From assembly GCA_022567295.1 (NCBI GenBank), contig JADFHE010000005.1, positions 47,128 to 111,127 of the forward strand: DNA of 64,000 nt, in the 5' to 3' direction. The position numbers and the translations under genes are program-made. Source of the DNA: Pseudomonadota bacterium (GTDB lineage Bacteria; Pseudomonadota; Gammaproteobacteria; Steroidobacterales; Woeseiaceae). Below the pieces are notes generated by a model that was given only the letters and a program-made list of their open reading frames with translations, had not been told where the DNA came from and made no database searches. This document shows positions 27,438-35,139 of the stretch, in pieces; the first letter of the stretch is position 1, and every line of letters begins with the position of its first letter.

Positions 27438-28018
27438 AGCGATGCCTCAGTGTGGCTGCTCAGAACCACAGCAAAACATGTGTCGGCTGCAATGACGTTA
27501 ACCATTGCGGAGAAATCAGCGGCGCGTACGACGCGCCCGGATTGCTCGCACGCAACGCCTAGTTCGCTTTCGATCGCGTGTTTCGTCAACACGCTACCAC
27601 CTGTTGATTTCGCGATTGCCTCTCGCAGGGTCCAGTTACGCAAGAATCCGTCGGTATCGTTCGCGGCGATTTTTTCGAGATTCAGGAATTCTGCGATTGC
27701 CTGCGAATTGCGGCGCTCACCCGACGTTTGAATGTCGACACCGATATCGGCTCCGTCCGCGACGCCAACGGCAACCCAGTTGCTGCTGTGTGCGACGCTG
27801 GCATTCATGGAACTGCGTTCCCCCGAGTGGTAAAGACGCGGGGCGCTGTTGCCCGTATGTCGAGTCTCCCATTGACCGGCGTCGGTTCCTGTCATTGTTG
27901 CCGCAAGCTGACCCAGCAAGGCGTCACATTTCTCGCGGGCTATTGTCCTGTCAACGCCGGTGCCATCGAGCTTCGCGATGGCGACCGTTGCTGATGGACC
28001 GATTTCGATTACTTTCAG
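27428..28018 (-). CDS. 4'-phosphopantetheinyl transferase (aryl polyene cluster)
   Basis: Sfp-type motifs are visible: VAHSSNWVAVGVA, IGVDIQ and, downstream, NWTLREAIAKSTGG, the WxxKEA-like motif with Arg in place of Lys. The enzyme would attach phosphopantetheine from CoA to the two cluster ACPs. The first standard start is a TTG at 27919 (163 residues), which would remove part of the fold; the frame is open and protein-like further up, through a CTG at 28018 (196 residues; begins LKVIEIGPSATVAIAKL), with no ATG or GTG. I list the longer form, but the start is unresolved. Confidence 0.7.
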   Translation of the reverse strand: MKVIEIGPSATVAIAKLDGTGVDRTIAREKCDALLGQLAATMTGTDAGQWETRHTGNSAPRLYHSGERSSMNASVAHSSNWVAVGVADGADIGVDIQTSGERRNSQAIAEFLNLEKIAANDTDGFLRNWTLREAIAKSTGGSVLTKHAIESELGVACEQSGRVVRAADFSAMVNVIAADTCFAVVLSSHTEASLCA

Positions 28019-28037
28019 AATTAGACCGACTCTTAAC

Positions 28038-28059
28038 TTAGGCGAAGCATTCTGCCTAA
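28038..28059. promoter_or_regulatory. Imperfect palindrome in the PPTase/acyltransferase divergent region
   Basis: TTAGGC (28038-28043) and its complement GCCTAA (28054-28059) are separated by 10 bases that also contain GAA and TTC. A TACAAT hexamer at 28069-28074 lies just before the acyltransferase ATG. The site is placed to control both the KS block (leftward) and the large rightward block; the factor is unknown. Confidence 0.4.
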
Positions 28060-28080
28060 CCGTCAGGCTACAATACTTCG

Positions 28081-28866
28081 ATGCGCCATTTGAAGTTTCC
28101 TGACCACGCCTGGCGACTATTTGCGACAGTATTTGGTTTCGCGGTGTTTGGAGTGGGCGGGGTCATCATGGGCCTGCTCGTATTTCCATCCATGTTCCTG
28201 TTTCTTCGCGACCGACAGCGCCGACAATTTGTGGCTCGACGCCTGATCGGCCGTGCGTTCGGCGGTTTCTGGGCGATGATAAATGTCCTCGGGGTGTTGG
28301 ACTACCGCATTGAAGGGCGCGAGCACCTCGGCGCCCAGCGTGACCAGTTGATTGTTGCGAATCACCCGACCCTGATCGATGTCGTCATTTTGATCTCGTT
28401 GTTTCCACGCGCTAACTGCGTCATCAAAGACGCGGTAACGAAAAACCTCTTCATGCGCAGCGTTGTGCGGGCTGCCGACTACATTACCAATAGCGAGCCC
28501 GAGGAACTGCTGGAATCGTGTGTGGCCTACCTGCGGACCGGTGGCAGCCTGATGCTGTTTCCGGAGGGAACCCGCTCCAGGCCCGGCCAGATGATCGACT
28601 TCAGGCCCGGCGCTGCCACAGTCGCGGCGCGAGCCGGCGTTGACGTATTGCCCGTTGCAATCGAGTGCAAACCACTGTTTCTCTCGAAAGAAATGCCGTG
28701 GTTTTTCGTGCCTGATGAGCGGCCCGTCTTCACTATTAAAATCCTGCCGCCGCTACCGGCCAGTGAATTCCCGGAGGGCGATGGCGACGAACGGCATGCG
28801 CGTCACGAACTCAACGAAGTATTGCTACAGCGCATCACCCGGGAGCTGATCGGCATGGAGTTTTAG
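28081..28866 (+). CDS. 1-acylglycerol-3-phosphate O-acyltransferase-like enzyme (PlsC family)
   Basis: The 261-residue membrane protein has an N-terminal hydrophobic segment (about 12-45) and the PlsC motifs: VANHPTLIDV (the NHxxxxD box) near residue 95 and LFPEGTRSRPG near residue 160. Family members move acyl chains from ACP or CoA to glycerophospholipid precursors. In aryl polyene loci such enzymes are thought to help link the polyene to a lipid or glycerol backbone. It is the first gene of the eleven-gene rightward block; the ATG lies only a few bases after a TACAAT element. Confidence 0.82.
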   Translation: MRHLKFPDHAWRLFATVFGFAVFGVGGVIMGLLVFPSMFLFLRDRQRRQFVARRLIGRAFGGFWAMINVLGVLDYRIEGREHLGAQRDQLIVANHPTLIDVVILISLFPRANCVIKDAVTKNLFMRSVVRAADYITNSEPEELLESCVAYLRTGGSLMLFPEGTRSRPGQMIDFRPGAATVAARAGVDVLPVAIECKPLFLSKEMPWFFVPDERPVFTIKILPPLPASEFPEGDGDERHARHELNEVLLQRITRELIGMEF

Positions 28867-28890
28867 GAAAACCCGAACTACAATAAGTGC

Positions 28891-29127
28891 ATGGATAAGG
28901 AAAACCTGTATCTGAAAATCCGCGGCATTCTGGTCGACCAGTTTGACGTCGAAGAAGCCCTCGTGTCGATGGACGCCAATCTCTATGAGGAACTGGAGAT
29001 TGACAGTATTGATGCTGTAGATCTCCTGGTACAGCTTAAAGAAGTGACGGGCCAGAAGATCGCACCGGAGACATTCAAGGAAGTTCGCACCATACGAGAC
29101 GTATTGAACGCTTTAATCGTGTCGTGA
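28891..29127 (+). CDS. Second acyl carrier protein (aryl polyene)
   Basis: The 78-residue ACP carries the prosthetic group on Ser39 within LEIDSIDAVDLL; its length and acidic helices are standard. It is distinct in sequence from the ACP at 19.4 kb, so one may load the starter and the other the extender units. Its TGA stop overlaps the GTG of the next gene (GTGA). Confidence 0.9.
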   Translation: MDKENLYLKIRGILVDQFDVEEALVSMDANLYEELEIDSIDAVDLLVQLKEVTGQKIAPETFKEVRTIRDVLNALIVS

Positions 29128-29693
29128 CCCGTTCGACGCTCATCCGCGCGATATTTTTGGCTGGTATTGCGGCCTACCCGTTTATCATCCTGTTCGGGCT
29201 GAAGCACTTGCCGCCCAGCGTCTTCGGGCTCGCGTTGTTGTTCCTGCTGGCGATGCGCTACGGTGTGTTGCTGCCCAGCGAGCGGCCGATATTGCTGCCG
29301 ATGCTGCTCATATTTCTCGCTTATGCGCTCACCGCGACGTTGTCACAGAGCGCAACGATGCTGCTGTATTATCCCGCGCTTGTTAACTTCACGTTGAGCG
29401 GTGTTTTTCTGAATTCAATGCGCAGCGGGGAGCCGTTGCTGTTGCGGATTATTCGTGCGCGTGGCATGACGGTTAGCGAGCACGGGCCTAAATACCTTTA
29501 TCGTCTAACGGCTGTCTGGGCTGTCTTCTTCATTATCAATGGCCTGGTATCGATCTGGACCAGCACCCTGACATTAGAGGCGTGGACCCTATACAACGGC
29601 TTCCTTTCCTATTGCCTGGTCGCTTTGCTGTTTGGTGTGGAGTACCTGTTTCGTCGCTACTACAAGCGTCGCATGGGAGTTTCGACCCCTTGA
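29124..29693 (+). CDS. COG4648-type integral membrane protein of aryl polyene loci
   Basis: The 189-residue product is mostly hydrophobic, with about six membrane segments and short basic loops (FRRYYKRR at the end). It resembles the COG4648 membrane protein regularly found in aryl polyene clusters; a segment SGVFLNSMRSGEPLLLRIIR follows the central helices. Its biochemical role is not established. The GTG start overlaps the ACP stop and its TGA overlaps a TTG start of the next gene, so it is translationally coupled on both sides. Confidence 0.75.
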   Translation: MTRSTLIRAIFLAGIAAYPFIILFGLKHLPPSVFGLALLFLLAMRYGVLLPSERPILLPMLLIFLAYALTATLSQSATMLLYYPALVNFTLSGVFLNSMRSGEPLLLRIIRARGMTVSEHGPKYLYRLTAVWAVFFIINGLVSIWTSTLTLEAWTLYNGFLSYCLVALLFGVEYLFRRYYKRRMGVSTP

Positions 29694-30037
29694 GGTTTCC
29701 GACGATTCTATCGCGTGTCGAAGACGGCGATACGCGACGTTTTGAGCTCGATATTTCGGATGAACTAATCTGGTTTCGCGGCCACTTTCCCGGCTTCCCG
29801 GTCCTGCCGGGCGTGGTTCAGTTGCAATGGGCCGTGCAATTAACGGAGGAGAACTTTGGCCTGCGAGAGGGGCCGCACGAAATCCTGCGCTTGAAGTTCA
29901 AGAACATCATTGTGCCGCCTGTTACGGTCGAACTCACGCTATCGCAGCTCGGTCCATGTGAAGCAAGGTTCGAATACACAGGCCAGGGGCAGACCTACTC
30001 ACAGGGCCGGCTGAGATTCACAGAGCGGGCGCAGTGA
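29690..30037 (+). CDS. ApeI-like hotdog 3-hydroxyacyl-ACP dehydratase
   Basis: The TTG at 29690 overlaps the previous stop (TTGA) and gives a 115-residue protein, the normal size of ApeI-like dehydratases; the longer frame from 29582 would lie inside the upstream gene. The hotdog signature WFRGHFPGFPVLPGVVQLQWA carries the catalytic histidine. It would dehydrate 3-hydroxyacyl-ACP intermediates to form the conjugated double bonds, together with the second dehydratase at 32.2 kb. Confidence 0.85.
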   Translation: MRFPTILSRVEDGDTRRFELDISDELIWFRGHFPGFPVLPGVVQLQWAVQLTEENFGLREGPHEILRLKFKNIIVPPVTVELTLSQLGPCEARFEYTGQGQTYSQGRLRFTERAQ

Positions 30038-30786
30038 ACACCTGCATAGTGGTCCCTCATTACGACCACCTCGAACAATTTCGGCGATTTCTGCCGGAGC
30101 TGGCGGCATTTGGGCTCCCGCTTGTCGTGGTCGACGACGCGAGCCCCGTCGCCGACGCCGTCGAGAACCTACTTGCCGGGTGCGGTGTGGAAACGACGCT
30201 GGTCCGGCACGCCGAAAATCTCGGCAAAGGCGGGGCAGTGATGACTGGGTTACGTACTGCGCGCGACGCCGGGTTTTCGCATGCACTTCAAGTCGACGCC
30301 GACGGCCAGCACGACGTTGCCGAAATCAGTATCTTCCTGCAAGCGGCTATGGACAGACCGGACAGCGTCATCTGTGGCGAACCGGTTTTTGACGAAAGCA
30401 TCTCGTCGCTACGCTACTACTCGCGCTACATCACCTTGTCATTATGCCGTCTCGAAACACTTAGTCGCGAAATTCGCGATGCATTGTGCGGCTTCAGACT
30501 GTACCCACTCATACCGATCACTTCGATCATCGACGACTGTCATCTGGGCGAGCGCATGGCCTTCGACCCGGAGATATTGGTCCGAGCTGTGTGGGCAGGC
30601 ATCCCGCTGCATTATGTGCCCGTCCACGTGGCATACCCTGAGGGTGGCGTATCGCATTTTCACTATCTTCGCGACAACGGCGAAATATCGTGGATGCATA
30701 CGCGCCTCCTTGTGGGCATGTTGATTCGCCTGCCGACGTTATTGAAAAGAAAATTCAATGGCCGACACACGGTAACGGGCGCGTGA
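30034..30786 (+). CDS. Family 2 glycosyltransferase of the aryl polyene cluster
   Basis: The 250-residue GT-A enzyme has VVPHYDHLEQF at the start, LVVVDDASP, the NLGKGGAVMTGLRTA segment and the QVDADGQHD metal site. It looks most like dolichol-phosphate-mannose-type transferases but lacks their C-terminal membrane helices. In aryl polyene clusters such enzymes may glycosylate the lipid anchor or the polyene itself. The GTG start overlaps the dehydratase stop, and its own stop overlaps the next GTG (both GTGA). Confidence 0.85.
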   Translation: MNTCIVVPHYDHLEQFRRFLPELAAFGLPLVVVDDASPVADAVENLLAGCGVETTLVRHAENLGKGGAVMTGLRTARDAGFSHALQVDADGQHDVAEISIFLQAAMDRPDSVICGEPVFDESISSLRYYSRYITLSLCRLETLSREIRDALCGFRLYPLIPITSIIDDCHLGERMAFDPEILVRAVWAGIPLHYVPVHVAYPEGGVSHFHYLRDNGEISWMHTRLLVGMLIRLPTLLKRKFNGRHTVTGA

Positions 30787-31736
30787 GCCGGCATTGGGCA
30801 GCGACCAGGGAAGCCGGCGTAATGCGCGGTTTGCGGATCATGATCTGGGTCAATTCACATATCGGCCGGTCGGTGTTCAACGTCGTGCTGATTTTCGTGA
30901 TGGGCTATTTCTTTCTACGCAGGCGAGAAGCGCGGCAGGCATCGCGGGAATATCTCCTCAGAGTGCGGGAGGTGTACCCGGATGCTCTCGGCCAGGGGCC
31001 GATTTCTTGGTGGTCATTCCGGCACTTTTTTATTTTCGGCCAGTCACTGCTCGATAAATACCTTGCCTGGGCGGAGACGCCCGACGGCATAAAGATGACT
31101 CCGGAAGATGAGAAGAAATTGTTCGATTTCGTCGAGACTCGAAGAGGGTGTCTGCTGATCGGTTCGCACTTCGGCAATCTTGAATACTCCCGCGGAATTG
31201 CGCATCGGCATCCGGAAGTTACTATCAATGTCTTGATCTACGATCAGCACGCACAGAATTTCGCCAAGTTGCTAGCGCAAGGTGATCCCGATTCGCGAAT
31301 GAATCTTATTCAGGTGACGGACATCGACCTGAACCTGGCGTTCAGACTCAAGGAAAAAGTTCAACGCGGTGAGTGGGTGGTAATTGCCGGTGATCGAGTG
31401 CCTGTCGGCGAGAGTGAAAGGGTCGCCGAAGTCGTTTTTTTTGCCGAAACTGCACGCTTTCCCATCGGCCCTTATGTGTTGGCGACGTTGCTACAGTGCC
31501 CGGTATTCCTGATACACTGCTTTCGTCTGGACGGTAGCTACCGTCTCGGCTACGAGTTTTTTGCCGAAGAAATTGGCGCGGATCGAAAAGGACGCGAGCA
31601 AGCCTACAGAGCCTTCGCACAGCAGTTCGCCAGCGCACTTGAGAAACAAGTCATCCGGGCACCATTGCAGTGGTTCAATTTCTTCGATTTTTGGGAGAAG
31701 CCAGACTCGTCAGGCACCGACGCGTCGGAAAAATAA
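30783..31736 (+). CDS. LpxL/HtrB-like lipid acyltransferase of the aryl polyene cluster
   Basis: The 317-residue protein from the GTG at 30783 has one membrane helix (about residues 28-46) and the lysophospholipid acyltransferase motifs: GSHFGNLEYSRG (the HxxxxE/D box) and VIAGDRVPVGES. The family includes the late acyltransferases of lipid A synthesis. In this setting it may transfer the aryl polyene acyl chain from ACP to the lipid acceptor. The TAA stop shares a base with the ATG of the thioesterase gene (TAATG). Confidence 0.82.
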   Translation: MSRHWAATREAGVMRGLRIMIWVNSHIGRSVFNVVLIFVMGYFFLRRREARQASREYLLRVREVYPDALGQGPISWWSFRHFFIFGQSLLDKYLAWAETPDGIKMTPEDEKKLFDFVETRRGCLLIGSHFGNLEYSRGIAHRHPEVTINVLIYDQHAQNFAKLLAQGDPDSRMNLIQVTDIDLNLAFRLKEKVQRGEWVVIAGDRVPVGESERVAEVVFFAETARFPIGPYVLATLLQCPVFLIHCFRLDGSYRLGYEFFAEEIGADRKGREQAYRAFAQQFASALEKQVIRAPLQWFNFFDFWEKPDSSGTDASEK

Positions 31737-32176
31737 TGTTGAAAACGGATTTTTCCAGCGGTATTACCGCGTCCGAAACCCTGCGCGTGCCGTTTCACGA
31801 TGTTGATCCGGCGGACGTCGTTTGGCACGGGCGTTATTTCAAGTACTTCGAAGAGGTGCGCCGCACGCTACTCGAGGACCTCGACTACAGCTACGCAAGC
31901 ATGATGGAGTCGGGCTATGTCTGGCCCGTTGTGGATGCCAACGTTCGTTATGTGCGGCCGCTGGAACTGGATCAGCGATTCACCGTGACTGCCTGTATTG
32001 TCGAATGGGAACTGCGGTTGGTGATTGACTATAGAATCCATGGCGAAGATGGCACGCTTTATACCAAGGCACGGACTATCCAGGTGCCTGTTGATGCGAC
32101 GACCCGGGAATTGCTTATTGGTTCGCCTAGCGCGCTGGTCGACAAAATCGAAAAACGTCTGGAATCTCTCGCGTAA
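31736..32176 (+). CDS. 4-hydroxybenzoyl-CoA-type thioesterase (hotdog)
   Basis: The 146-residue hotdog protein has the motif FHDVDPADVVWHGRYFKYFEEVRR, in which the aspartate replaces the usual catalytic Asp17 of 4HBT thioesterases. It would hydrolyse acyl-CoA or acyl-ACP thioesters, either to release the polyene or to clear mis-primed carriers. The ATG at 31736 overlaps the acyltransferase stop; longer frames lie inside that gene. Confidence 0.85.
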   Translation: MLKTDFSSGITASETLRVPFHDVDPADVVWHGRYFKYFEEVRRTLLEDLDYSYASMMESGYVWPVVDANVRYVRPLELDQRFTVTACIVEWELRLVIDYRIHGEDGTLYTKARTIQVPVDATTRELLIGSPSALVDKIEKRLESLA

Positions 32177-32189
32177 CGGCGCACCGAAC

Positions 32190-32669
32190 ATGCTCCATTC
32201 TGAGCCGATTACATGCCTGGATCAATGCAGCGGTCTACCTGTCGTGGAATTCGTAATGCATCGCGGCTCCATGCTGTTGCTCGATACGCTGGTCGAATCG
32301 GGAGACGATGGCACGATTTGCGAGTGGCGCGTCGATGCGGATGGCTACTTCGTCGAATCTGAGTTGGGTGTACCTGCCTATGTCGGCGTGGAATTCATGG
32401 CACAATGCGTCGCAGTGCATGCAGGCGCGCGTGCTCGAATCACCGGACTTGGTCCGCCACTGGGATTTCTTCTTGGCGCGCGACACTTCAAAACTTCAAT
32501 AAGCTATTTTGAGGTCGGTGAACTGTATCGTGCGACCTGCCGAGAATTGATTCGCGACGATAGCGGTATGGGGTCCTACGACTGCCGTATCTTACATGGG
32601 GACAGGTGTGTGGCTGATGCTCGTCTCGCCGTGCTGCTGAAAGAACAAGGGCAAGAACTCAGTGAATGA
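32190..32669 (+). CDS. ApeP-like 3-hydroxyacyl-ACP dehydratase
   Basis: The 159-residue hotdog protein includes VEFVMHRGSMLLLDTLVES, the MHR-x2-MLL-x-D pattern of ApeP/ApeI-type dehydratases, and the FMAQCVAVHAG helix. In the Escherichia coli aryl polyene system, two such proteins act together in dehydration. I start at the ATG at 32190, downstream of the thioesterase stop; the frame from 32025 overlaps that gene. It overlaps the reductase start by 8 bases. Confidence 0.82.
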   Translation: MLHSEPITCLDQCSGLPVVEFVMHRGSMLLLDTLVESGDDGTICEWRVDADGYFVESELGVPAYVGVEFMAQCVAVHAGARARITGLGPPLGFLLGARHFKTSISYFEVGELYRATCRELIRDDSGMGSYDCRILHGDRCVADARLAVLLKEQGQELSE

Positions 32670-33396
32670 TCAGGTCAATACCGTCTTGGTAACCGGTGCG
32701 AGTTCCGGCATTGGCCGGGCGATCGCCGTGCGTCTGGCAGCAGACGGACTGGATATCGCAGTGCATTATTTGACTAATCGCGACGGCGGGGAGCAGACGC
32801 TTGCTGACGTCGAGGCTACTGGAGCGAACGGACGCCTTGTCAATTTCGATGTTACCGATACAGAGGCGACAGCCGCTGTTATCGAATCCGATATCGAGGC
32901 GCATGGCGCGTACTACGGGGTTGTCTGCAATGCGGGAATCACCAAAGACGGTGTTTTTCCGATGCTGTCGAAGGACGACTGGCAGCAGGTAATCGACGTC
33001 AATCTGAATGGACTCTATAACGTCCTTAAGCCGATTGTCATGCCGATGGTGCGGCGGCGCAGGCCTGGGAGAATTGTCACGATTTCTTCTGTATCCGGAC
33101 TCATCGGCAATCGAGGCCAGACAAATTACAGCGCCTCCAAGGCCGGAATTATCGGGGCGACGAAGGCACTGGCCATGGAACTCGCCAAACGAGAGATCAC
33201 GGTGAATTGTGTCGCGCCCGGACTGATCGAATCGAAGATGACGGACTCGCTGCCAATGGATAAGATTCTTGAGATGATTCCGGCCCGCCGGATTGGCAAG
33301 CCCGAGGAAGTTGCTGCTACGGTTGCGTTTCTTTGTTCGGCTGACGCGGGCTACATTACGCGGCAGGTATTCTCAGTCAATGGCGGGATGTGCTGA
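32662..33396 (+). CDS. 3-oxoacyl-ACP reductase (FabG-like, aryl polyene)
   Basis: The 244-residue short-chain dehydrogenase shows the NADPH site TGASSGIGRAIAV, the CNAGITKDG loop and the catalytic Ser-Tyr-Lys in SSVSGLIGNRGQTNYSASKAG. It reduces 3-oxoacyl-ACP to 3-hydroxyacyl-ACP in each polyene cycle. The GTG start lies 8 bases inside the dehydratase gene, and the TGA shares a base with the ATG of the next KS (TGATG). Confidence 0.92.
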   Translation: MNDQVNTVLVTGASSGIGRAIAVRLAADGLDIAVHYLTNRDGGEQTLADVEATGANGRLVNFDVTDTEATAAVIESDIEAHGAYYGVVCNAGITKDGVFPMLSKDDWQQVIDVNLNGLYNVLKPIVMPMVRRRRPGRIVTISSVSGLIGNRGQTNYSASKAGIIGATKALAMELAKREITVNCVAPGLIESKMTDSLPMDKILEMIPARRIGKPEEVAATVAFLCSADAGYITRQVFSVNGGMC

Positions 33397-34622
33397 TGCA
33401 CCGCGTAGTCGTTACAGGCGTTGGAGCTTATTCACCGGTCGGCAGCACCTGGCCGGAGGTGGAAGAGACCCTGCGGTCACTGCAAAATCGAATCCAGCAC
33501 ATGGAGGCGTGGGACGAATACGACGGACTGCACACTCGCCTCGGCGGGCCGGTCCTGAATTTTGAAATGCCCGAACACTTCACTCGCAAGCAGACTCGCA
33601 GTATGGGTCGTGTCTCGAAGATGGCGACGGCAGCGAGTGAAAACGCATTGCGCGATGCGGGCCTGCTCAATGACCCTGTGTTGAAGACAGGTCGCGCCGG
33701 CATCTCCTATGGTTCCTCGTCAGGCAGTACTGACGCGATATCCGATTTCGCTAATATGCTGCAATCGAAGAGTCTGGACGGTATCACTGCGACAACCTAT
33801 ATCCGCATGATGGGGCATACCGCGCCCGTTAATATCGGCGTCTATTTTGGTCTAAAGGGACGAATTTTTACGACGACAGTTGCCTGCGCGTCGGGAAGCC
33901 AGGGCATTGGCTACGCCTACGAGGCGATTCGAAACGGGTCGCAGGACATCATGCTTGCCGGAGGCGGTGAAGAGTTATGCCCGACGCAGGCCGCCGTCTT
34001 CGATACCCTGTACGCGACCAGCACTCGCAATGACACGCCCGAATCTACGCCGCGGCCATTCGACAGGGACCGGGACGGACTCGTGATCGGGGAGGGCGCC
34101 TGCACACTAATCCTCGAACGGCGAGATCACGCGCTAGCTCGCGGCGCTAGCATTTATGCCGAAATCGTCGGCTTCGAAACGAATTCCGACGGTGCGCATG
34201 TGACGCAACCGTCGGCGCCGACGATGCAGCGCGTAATGGAGTTGGCGCTGGAAAATGCCGGCCTAAGTCCTGACGCAGTCGGTTACGTGAGCGCACACGG
34301 AACGGCGACAGAGCGCGGTGACATTGCCGAGACGAACGCGACCCTGGGCGTCTTTGGCGAAGACATCCCAATCAGTTCTCTAAAAAGCTATACGGGTCAC
34401 ACGCTGGGCGCGTGCGGCGCCCTGGAATCGTGGCTGGCAATAGAAATGATGAACCACGGCTGGTTCATGCCAACCATCAATCTTGATAACGTCGATTCTA
34501 AATGCGCGCCGCTGGACTACATCACGGGTGCGGGGCGCGATCTCGATGTCGAATACGTAATGAATAACAATTTCGCGTTCGGCGGCATCAATACGTCACT
34601 GATTTTCAAACGCCACGACTGA
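33396..34622 (+). CDS. Beta-ketoacyl-ACP synthase II-like (FabF-like, aryl polyene)
   Basis: The 408-residue condensing enzyme contains Cys164 in TVACASGSQGIG, a histidine in VSAHGTATERGD and another in SYTGHTLGACGA, followed by NNNFAFGGINTS. It is the last gene of the rightward block and the second active KS of the locus; it may perform the first condensation on the aryl starter or share elongation with the KS/chain-length factor pair. The ATG at 33396 is preferred over the GTG at 33390. Confidence 0.92.
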   Translation: MHRVVVTGVGAYSPVGSTWPEVEETLRSLQNRIQHMEAWDEYDGLHTRLGGPVLNFEMPEHFTRKQTRSMGRVSKMATAASENALRDAGLLNDPVLKTGRAGISYGSSSGSTDAISDFANMLQSKSLDGITATTYIRMMGHTAPVNIGVYFGLKGRIFTTTVACASGSQGIGYAYEAIRNGSQDIMLAGGGEELCPTQAAVFDTLYATSTRNDTPESTPRPFDRDRDGLVIGEGACTLILERRDHALARGASIYAEIVGFETNSDGAHVTQPSAPTMQRVMELALENAGLSPDAVGYVSAHGTATERGDIAETNATLGVFGEDIPISSLKSYTGHTLGACGALESWLAIEMMNHGWFMPTINLDNVDSKCAPLDYITGAGRDLDVEYVMNNNFAFGGINTSLIFKRHD

Positions 34623-34643
34623 CACCGCACACTCGGTATTGAG

Positions 34644-35081
34644 CTAGTTGATCTTTACGACGTCACCGATCAGCGCTACGCCAGCCAGAATTCCGCCCGC
34701 GCCGCATGAATACTGAGTCTTGCTGACGAACAATTCGCCTTTGAAATTCGACCGAATATTGACAACCGCGTTGGCGCCCAGATCCAGAGCCCGGCTGCGA
34801 AGTGTCAGCAAGGCCGACAACATCACCCATTGGCACGCTTCGAGGTCGGTCTTGTTGAAAGCGTTGGTCTTCTTGTTGGTCCGGTACTCGCCGTAAGTAT
34901 TGACCGGCGCCGGGTGCGGCTGATTACCGAAGTAAAATGACACGCCTTGCAGCCGACTCGCGTACTCTGGGTTGTTCAGCACATCAGCGACGTCGAGATG
35001 CAGGATGGTCGTTCGAGCCGAGGCGTCCGCAGACAGTAACAACAGAAGTGCCGCGATGATCGTTGAGAAATGCCGTGTCAT
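34644..35081 (-). CDS. Secreted small protein of the so-called excinuclease ATPase subunit-like family
   Basis: The 145-residue product has a clear signal peptide (hydrophobic run ending ADASAR) and two cysteines (EACQW and YSCGAGG). The pattern LHLDVADVL, NKTDLEACQWVMLSALLTLRSRALDLGANAVVNI resembles proteins widely but wrongly labelled excinuclease subunits in databases. Nothing suggests DNA repair; it is a probable periplasmic protein of unknown function. GGGAGGGCAAA precedes the ATG. It converges on the aryl polyene block with 21 bases between. Confidence 0.75.
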   Translation of the reverse strand: MTRHFSTIIAALLLLLSADASARTTILHLDVADVLNNPEYASRLQGVSFYFGNQPHPAPVNTYGEYRTNKKTNAFNKTDLEACQWVMLSALLTLRSRALDLGANAVVNIRSNFKGELFVSKTQYSCGAGGILAGVALIGDVVKIN

Positions 35082-35104
35082 TTTGCCCTCCCTTTGGTTT
35101 GAGA

Positions 35105-35125
35105 AGGCCCGCTTGCGGCGGGCCT
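35105..35125. terminator. Strong hairpin after the lipoprotein gene
   Basis: AGGCCCGC (35105-35112) pairs exactly with GCGGGCCT (35118-35125) over a 5-base loop, 14 bases past the lipoprotein stop on the minus strand. There is no T-run, so it may be a weak or factor-assisted terminator, or an RNA-stabilising stem before the next gene. Confidence 0.45.
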
Positions 35126-35139
35126 CACACAGTTACGAC

